Source: Vanilla planifolia | Lineage: Eukaryota; Streptophyta; Magnoliopsida; Asparagales; Orchidaceae | Direction of reading: 5' to 3' | Assembly: GCA_023846275.1 (NCBI GenBank) | Contig: JAIUJO010000142.1 | Coordinates: forward strand, 973,409-1,037,408 | Length of the DNA: 64,000 nt | Made by a program: the position numbers and the translations under genes | Shown: positions 24,886 through 39,369 of the stretch, one piece after another | Numbering within the stretch: the stretch's first letter is position 1 | Layout: every line of letters begins with the position of its first letter | The notes under the pieces: model-generated | The model's database searches: none | The model's input: only the letters and a program-made list of their open reading frames with translations | Told to the model about the DNA's origin: nothing

Positions 24886-27800
24886 CCCCATTTGGGTTCC
24901 TTGATACAAAATGGTTAAAGCCTACCACATTCTCTCTATAAGGAGGCTTATACACAATGTAAAAAATATTGACAACACATAAGCCATTTATGAATGGGCA
25001 TTCGTCAATCGCTTGCAAAATTATAAAAAAGTGCAATATGCACAACCCAATGAGCTACATAACACCATGACATAGTATGTAGGAAAGTTTGAAGAAATGT
25101 ATACCCTTTACAAAATTAATAACACTTTGATAATTACTCCTACAAGAGGTATAGGCCAGCATCTGACTTACTTTAGCAATGGATATTGTAGAGTTAGATT
25201 TTATTTTTGTAACATGAATATCAAGAAATAGAGTTGTAAGGAGCTCCGTGGCTTCAAAAATAGCAATAGCTTCCATGGTGGAGGCTAGTCCTAAAATCCA
25301 CATTTTGCGATCAAAAGTAATCAATTTTCCCTAGTAACCTTAAATAATTATGCTAGTTGTAGTATTTAGGCTCCTTTCATTACTACATTATAATTAAGCT
25401 TAACACACTTTGGTAGAGGAGTCTATTAAAGGTTAGACAATGCCCCTAAAGGTTATAAGAACTCCCATCAGATGGGCTAGGATGAATGGAATGTATAGTA
25501 TTAGTAGAAGCATCAAAATGAATTCTTCTTTGAAGAGTAATAAGGCTAAACATCTTACCCACATGTGCTTAGAGATTTCTGTTAATCAAAAGTTGGTACA
25601 ATGTTGTAGTAGTAAACTTGATTTCTTATATGTATTAGAAGCTTAAATATTAATCTCCATCAAACAAAATAGAGCAATTAATTATTTAAAATGCATGTCA
25701 TTATTCCCTCCAGCAAAAAAATTTGTAATTACGAAGCTACTCACCAAATATTCTTTAACCTTATGACATTCCCAAAAGTAATGCATAATATCTTCCTTCA
25801 CCTTGCATATTGATGGAAAAAAATCCTAGAGCTAGCCCCTCTTGCACACATCCGAGAATGAGTGGGAAAAAAAATTCGAAATCAATCTCCACATAAACTC
25901 ATTCATCCAAGGCTACAGCTTCAAATTCTAAATCCACATAGCTTCATCTAACATTGAGTTTTGGCTACTATACATGTTGTTCTATATAGATTTTGATTAT
26001 AACAATATGTCTTCACTCTGATTGAGATATAGTATATCCTTTGCATTTTATTTTTCAAAAGAGGGTGCATTGGAAACCAAAGTTGAAGCAAACATATTTT
26101 TCATCATAACTTGGTCCCAAACATCATGCTCCTTAAACGTTCTACCATTTGAATTGGATGTTTGATGTCCACATGGATATATGTTGGCATTAATGCAACT
26201 AAAAGAAAGACAAGCCAATTATTTGGCATGAAAAAAACCTAATAGCCATTTGGAATGTGCCAAACCATATCCTTTTTTGTCTAATGCAGAACACCACAAA
26301 TTAGCTTACACATATATGAAGCTTTACATTACATAAAAAGATTACTATTCACCATACAATATTTGTACCTAAAGACTTGAACCAATAAACCTTCTTTCAA
26401 AGCCATAACTCACCTTTAGTACTTTGTAATCATTACAACTTGCCATGTAAACAAGCAAAGAATTACAAGGCCATCACACTCCATAGGGAGAGTAACTAGA
26501 TTTTAGCTTACATTATGTATAGAATTATGTCATTAAAGCCACTCAACAAGAACCTACATATCAATTTTTCTAACTCCACAACAATGCCTCTTGGAATTAA
26601 AAAAATGGGTTAAGTAATATGCAAGAATGGTAGTAAACAACAAGTTGATCATGAAAACATGCCCCATTATAAATAGATCCCTGATCCTCTATTTAGTCAT
26701 GCACTTTTCAACTTAATCAATAAGAAAATTAAAGCTTTTTTTGTGACTTAGTTGCTTCAATAATGATGCCTAAATATTTGAATTGAGCCCTTGGGGCTTA
26801 TGCAACTTCCTTAAAAATCATCTTCTTATGCTTGCGTATGATTCCCTTGCTAAACAAAACTTTGGATTTGTTAAGATTGATTTCTTAGCCTAAATGTAGT
26901 CCATACCATTTCATAATATCCTGAAAGGTCCTTACTACAACACAAGTAGTTACAACATTGATCAAAACAACATCAGCATAAAGAAAGTGAGAAATCATAT
27001 GTGAAGAAGTACCACTTCTGATCCTAACTATGACAGTAAGCTCCACCTGCTACATAACAAGTCCAAAGAGATATTCATATATAATTGAAAAATGTTATGG
27101 TCAAAATAATAACCACTACATAACACCCATCTCAACTTTAATATATGAAAATTGAATCCAATTTAGTGTAATAAAAAATGTTGGTGTAGTGATACAAGCA
27201 TCAATCTAGTACTCCAAATATTAAAAAACAACAAATGGTTAAATATATTAAGCATAAACTACCAATTAACCTTATCATAAGCATGATCCATGTCCAATAT
27301 AAGACTTCGGAGCCCTTCTTTCTATTTACACGAGGCTATATAGGTTGTCATCTACTGTGTCAAAAATATTTTGCATAATATTTCTTAACAAGGACAAAAG
27401 CAAATTGTTCTCTTGCAATAATATTTAGAAGAAGCATCTACAATTTACCCATAACAAAATATTACTTATAATTTTGTATATCACATTGCAAAGTCTTAAT
27501 GGTTTAAATTATTTGTGTTTGTAAGCACCCTAAAAATATGGAATAAGAATGACCAACATATCTTTCCATGTTTTAGACATCCATCTACTATTAAAAAATA
27601 GTTTCATAGCCTTGTTAATATTTTTCTTAGTAACATTTTATTTCCTAACCACAAACTTGATAGAGATGCCATCCATGCTTGGTCCTTTATTTCTTTTAAT
27701 AGTGATAAATCAATCCTAGTCTTAGCATCACTTATTTAATGTGAAGAGAGCTACTGAATGCACATTATTGGTAGTTCTATAGTGCTGGAAAGGTGGTGAA

Positions 27801-28070
27801 GAAATATATTACCAAAAGCTACTCCACTTCTTATTAACATACAACATGAGTATTTGTTTAATTTCAATTGGGGAAGCCACCAACTTTCCACTATCGTTTG
27901 TAAGTTGAATATAATTGCTTGAGCTTGTAAAACTAGCCATATTCTGAAAGAATCACATGTTTTGATTTGCAACATTAGCCCAATGTAGCTTGCCATACTA
28001 CAACTTCCAAGCACCCTCTAAAATTATAGTCGTATGACATAAGGCAATATATTATGCCAAATGCAATTGA
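24886..28070 (-). mobile_element. LINE unit 7: RNase H, zinc finger, RT (5' truncated)
   Basis: The 3' end lies just after atttgggttcc (24884-24894 region; the first base of the element is uncertain by several bases). RNase H is at about 25050-25420, the zinc-finger-like region at about 25850-26200 and RT at about 26300-28060. The RT box is mutated to YADV. The copy ends in the N-terminal RT/linker region and is followed by gagggttcc and the next LINE 3' end. It is a second 5'-truncated copy in the same array. Confidence 0.65.
25055..25324 (-). pseudogene. LINE RNase H domain remnant (unit 7)
   Basis: This 89-residue frame contains WILGLASTMEAIAIFEATEL, then LFLDIHVTKIKSNSTISIAK and VSQMLAYTSC. 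It keeps the E-x-x-A helix and the strand preceding the usual E-x-DS pair, here KSNS, so the catalytic Asp appears changed to Asn. It ends in SYQS/INFVKGI-like sequence that matches 28161-28379 (NQSAINFANGM) in the next unit. It is not functional. Confidence 0.62.
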
Positions 28071-30218
28071 TGCTATGAGGGTTCCTTGATAATAGATATT
28101 GCTAACGTCTACAATATAATCTCCTTATGCAGTTTCAAACATAAAGTTTGAGTAAAGATATCACAAAAGTTGTTTGCGAAGGAGCATTCCTCTATCCCAC
28201 ACAAAATCATATAAAAGGGCATGGTGCACAAACCAAACAACTACATAGTTGCTTTGTTGTAGTCTGTGTGAAAGCTTGAAAGGCCTCATACCATTTGCAA
28301 AATTAATAGCACTTTGATTACTACTCCAATAAGAGGTAGACACTAACAATTGAGTTACTTCGAGAATAGCTATTGTCAATTAGAATTCAATTTCTATAGC
28401 ATGCATATTATGAAATAAATTATAAGGAGTTTCATGGACTTAAGACTTGCTATAAGTTCCATGCTAGAGGCCACCTCTGAAATGCATATTTTACAAGCAA
28501 TAGTTATCGGCTTGCCCAATTGAACTCACATAATTTTGCCAATACCAGTATTAAGATTCTGTTTTACCACCATATCAGAAATAAGCTTAACACATCTTGT
28601 TGGAGGAGGATAAAATTTTAGGTTACAAAAAACTCATGGAGGTTGCATGAACTCTTTCTTGATGGGCTAGGATGGTTAGAACATGTAGCCATGTAGTATA
28701 AAACTATATATTCCTTAGAGGAGCAGCAAGACAAAACATGATACCCATATGTTCCTACACATTTCAATTAATCCAAAGTTGTTACAATGCAATAAACAAA
28801 ATTTTTTTCTTTTAAAACATTAGTATTCCAAATATTTCACACAACAAAATTAAACATCTCTTTCAATGATTTAAAATGCATGCCATTCTTTCCATCAGCA
28901 CCAAGATTAATCGTGGAGACTTTAGTCCCTTAAATTTCTCTCACCATACAACTTTTCCAATGTCAGTGTTTAATATGTTTTCCTCCTTACAACACTATGT
29001 GTAAGATGCCTACAACACCTAATGTCTCACACACAACCATGAATGAGTAGGAATTAGATATAGAATTAATCTCCATAAAAACACTATCAGCCTGGGCTGT
29101 AAATTTAAGTTCCAAACCCAGACAACTTCCTTTGCATATTTTTGCAACTATGAATGCTACTATAGGTATATTTAGATTCCAACATTGTGTATTCACTTTA
29201 TCTTAAATATAGTATATTTCTTTCATTAGAATTTATCATGGAAACTAAAGTACAAGCAAACAAATTTTGAATCTTATCATTATCCCATATGCTATGCTTC
29301 TTAAAAAGTTCCAACACAAGAATTAATTATTCGATATCTAAATTAAAAAATCTTGGCCATACTTCAATTGAGCGAAATCTAGGCCAACTGTTTGACATGA
29401 AGGACACTTGTTTACCTTTACCAACATCCCATACCTTATTCTAGATTGTCCAAGGAATTGCATAAACTAGTAAATAATGTGTAAACAAAGCATCATGGCA
29501 CATGTAGAGGTCATTGTTTGTCATACTCATAAACCTTCTTCTTGACACTTCAAATTCCTATAGCACATAGTAGTTAGTGTGATATACCAATTGCACAAAT
29601 CATGAGTATGAAGGCAATCACACTCCATGAGGAGCATCACCAAATTATAGCTTGAATAATGAATAGAATTAATCACACTAGATCCACTCCAATTTACCTA
29701 TTTATCAATCTATCCAACTCTTTAATGATACCCCTCAAAATTAAATGGTGGGCAAAATAACCTAATGTTGTCTTACCATCCAACTATTAACCATAGTATT
29801 TGGGTCAAAAGTAGATGTAGCACTATACCATGTGTAATAATTCTTCCAATGTCATGCTATTTGATGGTCCTATGGCATTTTAGAGTTATTAGTGAACATA
29901 AGGTTTTTATTACAATCTATGTACTAGAAGCCAACTGAGCAAACTAACTTTTCTTTTACAATTATGATATCAACATACTTGAAGATCCATAGTACCTTGT
30001 AGTTTCTCAAACCTTCTTCCACAAAGTACATGCTAAAGAGTTGTACATCCTCCTAATTTCCTATATCAAATGTATCTGTTCCATAGATGATGGGAAACAT
30101 TTCTAAGCTATTAATAACCATAACTAGTACAAAATCTATCTTGCATTCTCCTCCCCAAACCTATAGCCATGCTTCAGCCTACCCTAATCCTTAACGAACA
30201 AAATAGGCCAAATGCAGG

Positions 30219-30479
30219 TTATCCAACACACAAAAATTCTGTGACAAGTAAGTCTAATGCAATGTATGCCAATGCAATAACATAAATAAATACTTTGTCC
30301 CTACCAAATGTAGCCATAGTAACCTTAATTAATCTTAAGGTAAAACAATGGGCAATCTCGAATATGCTTTGTAAGTGATCCCAAAAAAGTGTATCCATAT
30401 GACCATCTTCTAAATGTTCTTTGAAAATGAAGCTGCTACTTAATCCTCTACCAAAAATTGAATTTAGATTCCTTGTCAT
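30219..30479 (-). pseudogene. LINE ORF1 DUF4283-like segment (unit 8)
   Basis: This 86-residue frame contains FWDHLQSIFEIAHCFTLRLI, then KVTMATFGRDKVFIYVIALA and YIALDL. The order FWD...LxxI...G/A-x-F...(R)xxF-xxV-xxxIDL is that of DUF4283-type gag-like proteins in plant LINEs, which bind the element RNA. The next expected feature, a CCHC zinc knuckle, is not clearly preserved. The family call rests on pattern recognition. Confidence 0.5.
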
Positions 30480-31459
30480 AACTATTTGTTTGTTTTATTT
30501 TCCAAATTAATATGGAGTTTCCCCTTCAATTATTCAGTTTTCTTTTATTTGTCTTAAAAAATTCGTAGCATAACATCTTTGCCATTTTCCCAGACTCTTA
30601 GTATCCCTATAATAAAAGATGGATTTGAAACACATGGGAATGCCTCATACACTCCTATTTCTACATCTATTATTAGCTTATAAGTTTGCCTAGTTTTGTC
30701 TTCCAACATTATGCTAATGTAATGAACCTCTTCTTTTGTGGCTAAACTACCAGTCAAGGTCCCCGTCCTTATCTCTTCTCATCATGCTCTCTTCTTCACA
30801 CCTACATCGAGGCAGCCCCCACATCTTTTTCTTGATAAAGTATTACATTTAAATGACAAGTGCTCTCAAATATAGCAATTATATTGAATCAGTTTTCTAG
30901 GTATAGCATATCCAAAATACTATCTGACCTTACCACGTGTGAACATAATAGTAGATAATCCCTTGTATAAAAACAATTAAAAAGACCAACCAAAGGGTCA
31001 AATTGTCCTTTATCCCACTATATGTAGCCTTGAAAGGTCCATTCTAACATACACCCTTGCAAAAGATGTCCTTTCCATGTGTGTTGTCCAACTCCTAATT
31101 TGAATATGATCCCCTTTAGCTTTTACAATAAACTACATATTCTTGCTTGCCTCAGTACACAAGTAGAAGTGCCAAAAAATGAATATAGATTGAGCACACA
31201 TAATCACTTAAATAATCGTTATCAATTTTGGTGTCCTTGTGTCTAATCCAATGCAAGGCTAATAAACTTACCATGATTCTCCTAACCAAACACAATCTTG
31301 TAAACAGAAACAACCAATTGAAAACACAACCCAAAATCTTCACAAATGACCCCATCTACACTATATAGTATTCTAGCTATCTATTGTAAAAACAAACAAT
31401 TATACACTCTACCCACAAGTCAAACTGGTGGAAGTGGATTCATCATTGACATGTGTCAT

Positions 31460-31717
31460 TCAAAAATGCATTCCATCTTTAATTATGAATGAGTTATCCT
31501 TTGGGTCTAGCATCTCGACATCTAAATTGATTCGTCTCTCTTTGTAGTAAACAAAACCTCCCATTAGTTTCATATTATCTATGGTCTTTCTCTGTCCAAT
31601 AAGTGCCTCCTTAAAGGTGACCTTAACTAGTCCATATGATCCACGTTGACCATTTTGATTACTATCTTCCATGAGAACTGCATCATTTTTAGAGCTATGT
31701 TGTGTGCGACTACACAA
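31460..31717 (-). pseudogene. LINE ORF1 N-terminal segment (unit 8)
   Basis: This 85-residue frame has the order GQRGSYGLVKVTFKEALIGQ, then GGFVYYKERRINLDVEML and NSFIIKDGMHF. It matches the frame at 15332-15637 (SNGSYLG...REALM, GYYLERPTNLNVKML, SFIMNDQIHL). The shared order, and its survival as an open frame in two independently decayed copies, indicate the ancestral ORF1. Confidence 0.5.
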
Positions 31718-31728
31718 ACCACCGTAAT

Positions 31729-34700
31729 CAACACCTTTTGAATAGGAAAACTTGTCTTGTTAAATAGTATGTATTTTCAATAATAACAGGTCTACAAATG
31801 TTGTCTCGAATAACTATAACATTTAAAACTTTAACATCTTCTTGTATTGTTGCATTGTAGTTGAGTTTAATGCATCCCACTGAAGGAGGAGTCAAATAAG
31901 AGACTACTTGTAGCCTGTAGAGGTCGTTAGAACTCCTATAATATGAGATCAAAAAGTTGAAACAAGTCATAGTAGCGAATTAATATTTCTTTGGAGTGCA
32001 GCCAAAATTTAGAGCCATTTCCTTAGGAGCATAACAATTTTTGTTATAGCAAACATTAAATAAAACACAGAATGCAAAATTGACTATATGAGATGTAATA
32101 ACAATTCACATTCATAAAAATTAATCTAAGAATCCCCATTATTGAAGAAATTTTCCTACTTTTTACCAAACACATACTAAAATTCTCATTCGTGAAGCTA
32201 TTGGACCATAATTCTTTCACACTATAGAATTCCCACAAATGGTGTTTAATATCTTCAATCATATTAGTATCCCATAGAAAGTGCTCCAATGTCTCAAAGC
32301 CTCCTGTACATAGATAGGAGCAAGTAAGAAGTTAATTTGGCATTAATCTCCATGATAACATGCTAAACCATGACTTCACCATCAATTTCCAAACCCACAT
32401 TGCCTCTTTTCTAATAGAATTTTGGCACATATAAATATTATTATAAATGATCTTTTAGTCCAACAAAGTATTCTCACATTGTTTAAAGCACTACATATCT
32501 CTTTCATTTGATTTGGTAAACATTGAAAGTAAAATATGAGTTACAAAATCTACCAAAAATAACTTCTGTATCATACAAAAATCTAACACATCGTGCTTCA
32601 TAACTCTCATTGCTACCATTATCAAATGATCCACTTCCACGTTATGATATGTTGGCCATGTTGAAGTAGGGATGATGCCAAACCAATTAGCTAAAGAGAA
32701 TAAAATAGTGTTACCCACAGCAATCCTCCAATGCATATTGTTAATTATCTTATGGGTTGCAATACTCAGTAACTTAGATGTAAGGTACATGGACCTAATG
32801 GATTGAACCCATAAAAAAATCTTCTTGAGCCATCACTCACATATAACGCTTTGCAACAAATGTTGATTACTAAGTTAACAAATTATAGATTCTAAGTCTC
32901 CCACAATGCTTCTTAAGAGTAACGATTTCCTAATAGAGGTACTGTATTATATTCCTAAGATCCATAATGACTTAGCCATTAATCTTCACATTTGAACTCA
33001 TTTAATGATAAAATTGAAGTCCTTTTTCAAAATGTAGTTGTTGTAATTGGTATCCTAGATATTTTAATTAAACAACTTAATGCATGTGTAACTTCTTTGT
33101 TATCATCTTCTTTCACTTGAGTTCCATCGTGTTATTGAATAACACTCAAGCCTTGTTAAGATTCACCACTTAACCTGGGTATCACCTATACTACTTCATA
33201 ATATTTTGAATGAACCTCTCTATAACACATATTGTTGATGCATAAATCATGATGTAATTAGACATATGGAAGGTGTGTAATCATTGTTGAGGAAAGGCTA
33301 ATCCTAAACCTAGTTAAGGAAGAATACTAAAGTTGGTACTATATAAGCCACAAAAGATACTCACACATAATCTTAAAAAGGTATGGTGAAAATAAACAAG
33401 CATATCTAAGCTTCTTACTTCTTCAATCTATTGTAGATAAACACCATTAAAGATAATCCCAATTCTTGGCAAAGTGATACAAGCCTTAATCCAATCACTC
33501 CAAACTATTGAAAACATCATTCTTTAGCTTATTCAACATTAATTTCTTATTTATCTTATCATAATCTTGGTTCTCATCTATGTTTACCGCCATCAAACCC
33601 TCTCTAAAAGAAGCTAAATACAAAAAGGAAACCATTTCCTATGCAAATAATATATTGTTAGATATAGAGCACAAAATCTAATTATTCCCTGGCAAAATAT
33701 CTTGAAGCATTGTCTTCTATTAAGCCACAAACCTCTTTTTCACTATTTTATAAATCACACTGCATAGGATAATATGTTTGAAACGTTTATGTTCAGAACT
33801 ACCTTAAGCTATAGGAACAAGAACGACAAACATTTCTTTCCATTATTTCGACATGAAGCCATCTTTAAAGAATTATTTAATAATATCCACCTAACTAATG
33901 CTCTAATAGTCATGCACAAACTCATCAAACATGTCATCTATACCAGGTGATTTACTTCTTTATGTAGATATCACTACATTTCTAATCTCATATCAATAAT
34001 TAGATCCACAACTGTGGCTGGTTGATCACTATTTATATTTCCTGAAGGCTAGAAAGATGGAGGAGGTTCATACTATCTTTGGCTACACTCTTACTAAAAA
34101 CCTAAATGAGAATGTCTTTAATTTGAGTTGGGGAGGCCACCAATTTTTAACTTCATTTTTAAGTTTGTGGATACAATTGCTTCTAAACAAATAAGTAGCA
34201 ACTTCCTAAAAAATGCATTTGTTCCAATCCACAAGGGTGGCCAACGAACCTTAGCATGTTGCTACCACCATGCTTCATTTGAAGCCACATTATATGAAAG
34301 GAAGTAGTAAGTTGTACCAAAAGCTCATCCTATAACTAATTTGAGCAATTTACTAACTCCTTTAGTTGAAGCTCCTAGATTTGCTATTCCAACTAGTGAG
34401 TCTTACAAAGGATATTATCAAGTTTTGTTGCACTCTATTTCTTTAAAGTTAACAAGGCTCTACTAAATTTGGTGAAAATAATTTTTATAGAGTTTCCTCT
34501 AATCTTCATCTTCCGAGATGAATATACTAAATTAGTTGATTGTGGGAAAGACAACTAGATGTTTTCAAATTGGGTTCCTTTATTAGTTTTGTCCAAAAAC
34601 AATTTTCTAAACTATAAAAGTAGTGGTGCTTAATAGAGCTATGTGAGAAAGATGGGTCAAAGTAATGATTAAAAAAGCTTTCATACCATCAATGTTGATG

Positions 34701-37700
34701 AAAGCTCCTTCCTATCATTTTTATATACAAGAATTCCTAAGAAATTACAAGCCAGTCTGATCTAAATCATGAATGAGATTAAGAAATTGTACTGAGCCTA
34801 CTTACTGGTAAACATTTTACCTCCTTTTTTTGTCTCCCTATGCAAGTAAGGCATTGAAGTCCTATACAATAAGTAATAAACAACAAAGCTTTGCAAAATC
34901 TCTAATTTGGTCCTAGGCTAGTCATAATTTAATATAATATTTTGATGCATACACAACATAGAACTACCAAATCTCATTAATGCATGGCCTAACCTAAATA
35001 GTCATTACATATGAAGAGTACATAATCTCAAGCTAGACCCAATACCTTTATAATAATACAATGCCCCCAAATATCCCTATTGAAGATTACAAAAATTAAT
35101 TTAGTTTATAGACAAAAGCTAATCCACCTCATGCTGATTAAAGGTCTTCTTCTAACTTTTTAGTAGTGCAATTTCAAAGACCCTATTTTGCTTCCCTAAA
35201 TCCAACAATTATCCATAATTGTTTACTACTTTGATCGATCACCCTTATGTTTCACACAACAAAAGAACTCATAATTTTTTAATAAAAATACATTGTCCTT
35301 GGGAAAAAAATGATCTCTTGCGACACATTTTATCCATACAAAATCTACATTTTATGGAGAAAAGAATTCCACTATAGTACATACATGTCAACAAGTTCAT
35401 GAGATAAGTCATAGTTTGAAAATAACAAACCTTCCAAAAAAATTTCTAGAAGCTAATAGTTGATGAACATTAACTTAGTTAAATGTGTGCACTACCTCTG
35501 TTAAATAAAAAAAATACATAACCCACCCTCCAACATAATGATCAGCTTGTGCATAGAACACCATTCACTGTAGTAGCCATTCACAGCCATTGTCCAAAAA
35601 TGTTACTCTTAGTACTACTTTACATTTAAATCACACTTACTTTGTCTATTAGAGTGACTAATATTCCTTTTTTCTTTGATTGACTTGAAGCTCTTGAGTT
35701 GATTATGTGCAACTAAAATTCTATGTATTCATAACTATCCCAATCCTTATATCTTATTACAAAGTATTCCTAATCCAAGCAAATTATAGATGTGGAATTC
35801 TGGCATCTTACCATGTTGCAATAATTAAAAGAACAATTTACTTCCCACCATACATAGCAATGAGTCCAAATGTAATAATGGAGCATTGGCGACATAGCAG
35901 CAATCATGCTATGTAGCCACAAGTTTCACATTGCAAGCTTATTCGACATAAATGTAATAAATTATTCTAAACTCTTGCCTAGTTCTTTTAACTACTTGAT
36001 ATGTCTCCCCTCACACATGTATGTAGCTTATACTCTAACCTTGAATATTTTCATCCTGAGTTATTTATCTATATAAACCTGAATTGAAGCTCCAAATAGC
36101 TAATTTTAAGAAAACATAACCATAATTAACTTGATATATACACCTTGTAGAATAGATGTAAACTGACATCTTCCTAACTAATCATTCTTGGAACCATACC
36201 ACCACCACATATCTCCATCCATATTACTTATAAACATTTTGGTAAAATTGATATAGGTCCACCTTAGGAAGCTGCTTTGTAATGCCCTCTAATATTGTAA
36301 TCCTTAGTGGTTAGTCCATGTAATCCTTATTTGCGGTTCCAACTAGCTAATTTTACTAAACCAAAGACACTCATGTTTGAGACTATACTCTCTATAATAA
36401 CCAAACTAGTAATGTGGCACCATTTCACTAATAGATTCAACATACTTCAATGAGCTCCCTCAACAAATAATCACCTTTTATACAATATATATAGTATTTT
36501 AGTATGCAAAATTACTGTAATTCCTTCTCACTTAAGTACCAAATGTTTGAGACTATGTAGTGACTGGAAGTCCCATTGATGCTTGAAACCTAACTACTTG
36601 GTCTTACTTAGAGTCATGACCCTAGCCCTTATAAACATACTAAAATAATTCATTTAAGACCACCAGATAAAGATTTTTCTCAAAGTCAGGAAACCATTAC
36701 TTTCAATAAGCACTTGATGTAGTAGACTGTTATACAAAGGCTCCTTTCATGAATAACACTTCTCCTAGCACCTAATTTTCTAGAATTTCCTAAGGATGGT
36801 AAAACTATTGCCATACCAGAAGTTATGATAGTTATTCATATAATAGCAATTAGTTGTCTAGTCCTTAGCAACACATAGCTTGAAATCTACTACAATTTAT
36901 ACTTTCCCTATGCTGAGTATAGCCCCAAAAATTTCACTTCCTCTATTGCCGACCTGAAATGTGACTTTGTTATAGATGAAGAAATACAAATATTAGTCTA
37001 TCACTATAACCAGTACAAAAGATGCCTTGCTTACCCCATCATAGCTACGCGCAAGCACAACCCAAGCCTAAAGCTTATCTTGCAATATAGACAAACTAAA
37101 TGTAATGGAATAGGTCTAAACTATATGCCATGTGAGCTTCATGCACTCAGTTGTAATACAATAGTACAAACAGCCCCTTTGTCGTTGCCTACCCTTGTTG
37201 TAGTACCCTTATTCATGTCAAGATAAAACCTTGAGAAATTCAAAATATATTTTCCAAGTGATCCTAATAACAACAAAGCTATTTGTAGTTCCTCAAAAAC
37301 ATTTTGTGAGAAGCTATTGATCCATGGTTTGCTAATTCCTATCTTCTCTTTCAATATCACAATTATTTCTTTTAAGTTTCCTAATTATTTGCAAGTACCC
37401 CCTCACTTTACTCATTTTTTTCAATATCTTAAACAAATACCTTGCATAGTACCTTTTCCAAAAATCTGGGCGCCATCATTGCAATAAATGCAATAAGCTT
37501 TTGTGAGAATTCCACCTACTTCTCCTAAGTCTGCATCATATTCTTAAAGATTTGATATGGTCTTCATCCACTCCCTTGCTACTTGATTGACTATACTTTT
37601 TATTAGAAATAAGTTCATCATTCTCTTATGCTTTTTTATTCAATTCCTATTCAATCTTAGATATACCTTTACTACTCTCATCATACTTTGCTTTGGATCT

Positions 37701-39355
37701 AGCACTTTCTAATAGTTGCACTATATCTTCAAGCTTGTAATGCTTTAATCTCCTGCTTGCCCATTGCTTTGCCTATTATGATCCATTGCTGTTGTGCTGC
37801 AATAATCATCCTCCACTAGGTTGAAGAACCATCCAAGGTTTCAATCCTTGTCTCTTCTCATCATGTTTTTCTATTGCCACTTGCATCAATATAAACCCCC
37901 ACATTTTTATCTTGATCATATCTTATCATTAAACACAATCACACTCAAACTATTGATAGTATTGCCTCAATGGTCCATTAAACCACATTCCCATTGTAAG
38001 TGACTTTGTAAGGTCCATGCTCACACATATCCAAGCAAAATATAAGCTTTTCATGACTATGATCCAGCCATCAATCTAAATAGCGGCTCCTACGTCTTTG
38101 ATAATGCAAAAAATAGTATGTGTCGTAATACAAATGTTTGAGCATCAAAAGGTAACTCCAAACTTGAACGAACATAATTGTTGAAGAACTTGGTTTAAAT
38201 TTAAGTGCCTACATATCCAACCACAAAGCACGGCCAACAACTTATCACAATCCTCCTAACCAAACTAAATCTTTATTTTTAATTGAACTAAAATGCAAGT
38301 AAAAATCCTAACAATACATTAAATGGATTATAATGGTTGAATTGGTTGTGATGAACATGTTGATAACATGCATCATTTGAAAGATGTATTTCATCAGTAA
38401 TTATTATCCAAGTATCCCTTGATGATAGCATTTTCATATCTAAATTTGTTTATCTCTCTGTAAAATTATTAAAGGGATCTCCTATGAGAGTATCACTATC
38501 AATGCTCATTGTCCCTCTTAAAAGAGCTTCCTTGATGCTTACCTTACCAAGACTATGCATTGTGTGGTTGCCATTCAACAATTTTTGTTCTTCTTACATT
38601 GCATCACTATAAAAAACTTCTCATTAATAGCAAGAAGGCATGTAGCATTCACCTGTGAGGCAATACATAATCCAATATGTTCAATCATCTTCCTTTGATT
38701 ATTTAGTTGGCTAAATTTTTCCTTCCTTTTTGTTATCCCTATTCGATACTTAATTACACTATTAGTGAATTTTGTAGCCCTACAAAAACACCCTCGTCAT
38801 CCATAAACATACTCTTATTATAATAGGACTCTTCAAACTATGATGCTTCCATTGTTTTTGCAACTTTATTCACTACAATTCCCTGATCTCCACAACCTCT
38901 ATTCTTTGAAGAGTGAATCGTAGGAATACTCCCATGATCTAGAATTGCCATAGAATTTTCACCTGTAGTGTTTTATACATCTTCACTTGCCACCGATGTT
39001 CGGTGTAATTGAACAAAACTTCCCTTTATTTTTTCTACAATATTTCAAGATTTCATTCCTACGATTTGTCACTACTCATAGTGTACTTAGAGAATTATGC
39101 ATTCCAAGTCAATTTTAGAGATCATCAAAAATGGAACAAAACATCTTTTAGCAAGGTTCCAACTCTAGTTAGAATAAAATTTCGTCCATGCCATCACCAG
39201 TGGTACAATCCTCCTAGCTACATATCACCTTCCCATTGTCAATACTTTACCAAAGTTCCTGGTGCTACAAATATCTCAAACTTCTTACATTGTTAATATC
39301 TCCAACGTTTCATACTACCAAAATTTCCAATGTTTCACACTGGCAACATCTCCAA
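31729..39355 (-). mobile_element. LINE unit 9, most nearly complete copy
   Basis: In + order it holds part of RNase H (about 31730-31980, with GCIKLNYNATI), the zinc-finger-like region (about 32300-32800), RT (about 32850-34450), endonuclease (about 34450-35300), ORF1 (about 35500-38900) and a 5' end with short tandem repeats (39245-39369). The DFN of the endonuclease is visible near 34855. At about 7.6 kb it gives the best idea of element length. Its 3' terminus is missing, but its 5' end is followed by atctttgggtttc and another LINE. Confidence 0.65.
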
Positions 39356-39369
39356 AATCTTTGGGTTTC
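39245..39369. repeat. 25-bp tandem repeat at a LINE 5' end
   Basis: Units start at 39270, 39295, 39320 and 39345, with a more diverged one at 39245. Examples are aatatctccaacgtttcata (first 20 bases of the 39295 unit) and aaaatttccaatgtttcaca (the 39320 unit). The last unit runs into aaaatctttgggtttc, the target-like word. It could be a 5' UTR promoter repeat or may have arisen during insertion. Confidence 0.65.

Larger units (their letters stand above)
28071..31728 (-). mobile_element. LINE unit 8: RNase H, zinc finger, ORF1
   Basis: The 3' end follows gagggttcc (about 28067-28075). RNase H (about 28160-28600) and the zinc-finger-like region (about 28900-29420) are followed by ORF1 (about 29850-31728), so RT and endonuclease are deleted as in unit 5. 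The ORF1 part holds the frames at 30219-30479 and 31460-31717. The right edge joins a mid-RNase H segment of the next unit without the target word. That edge is therefore a deletion rather than a clean insertion end. Confidence 0.6.
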
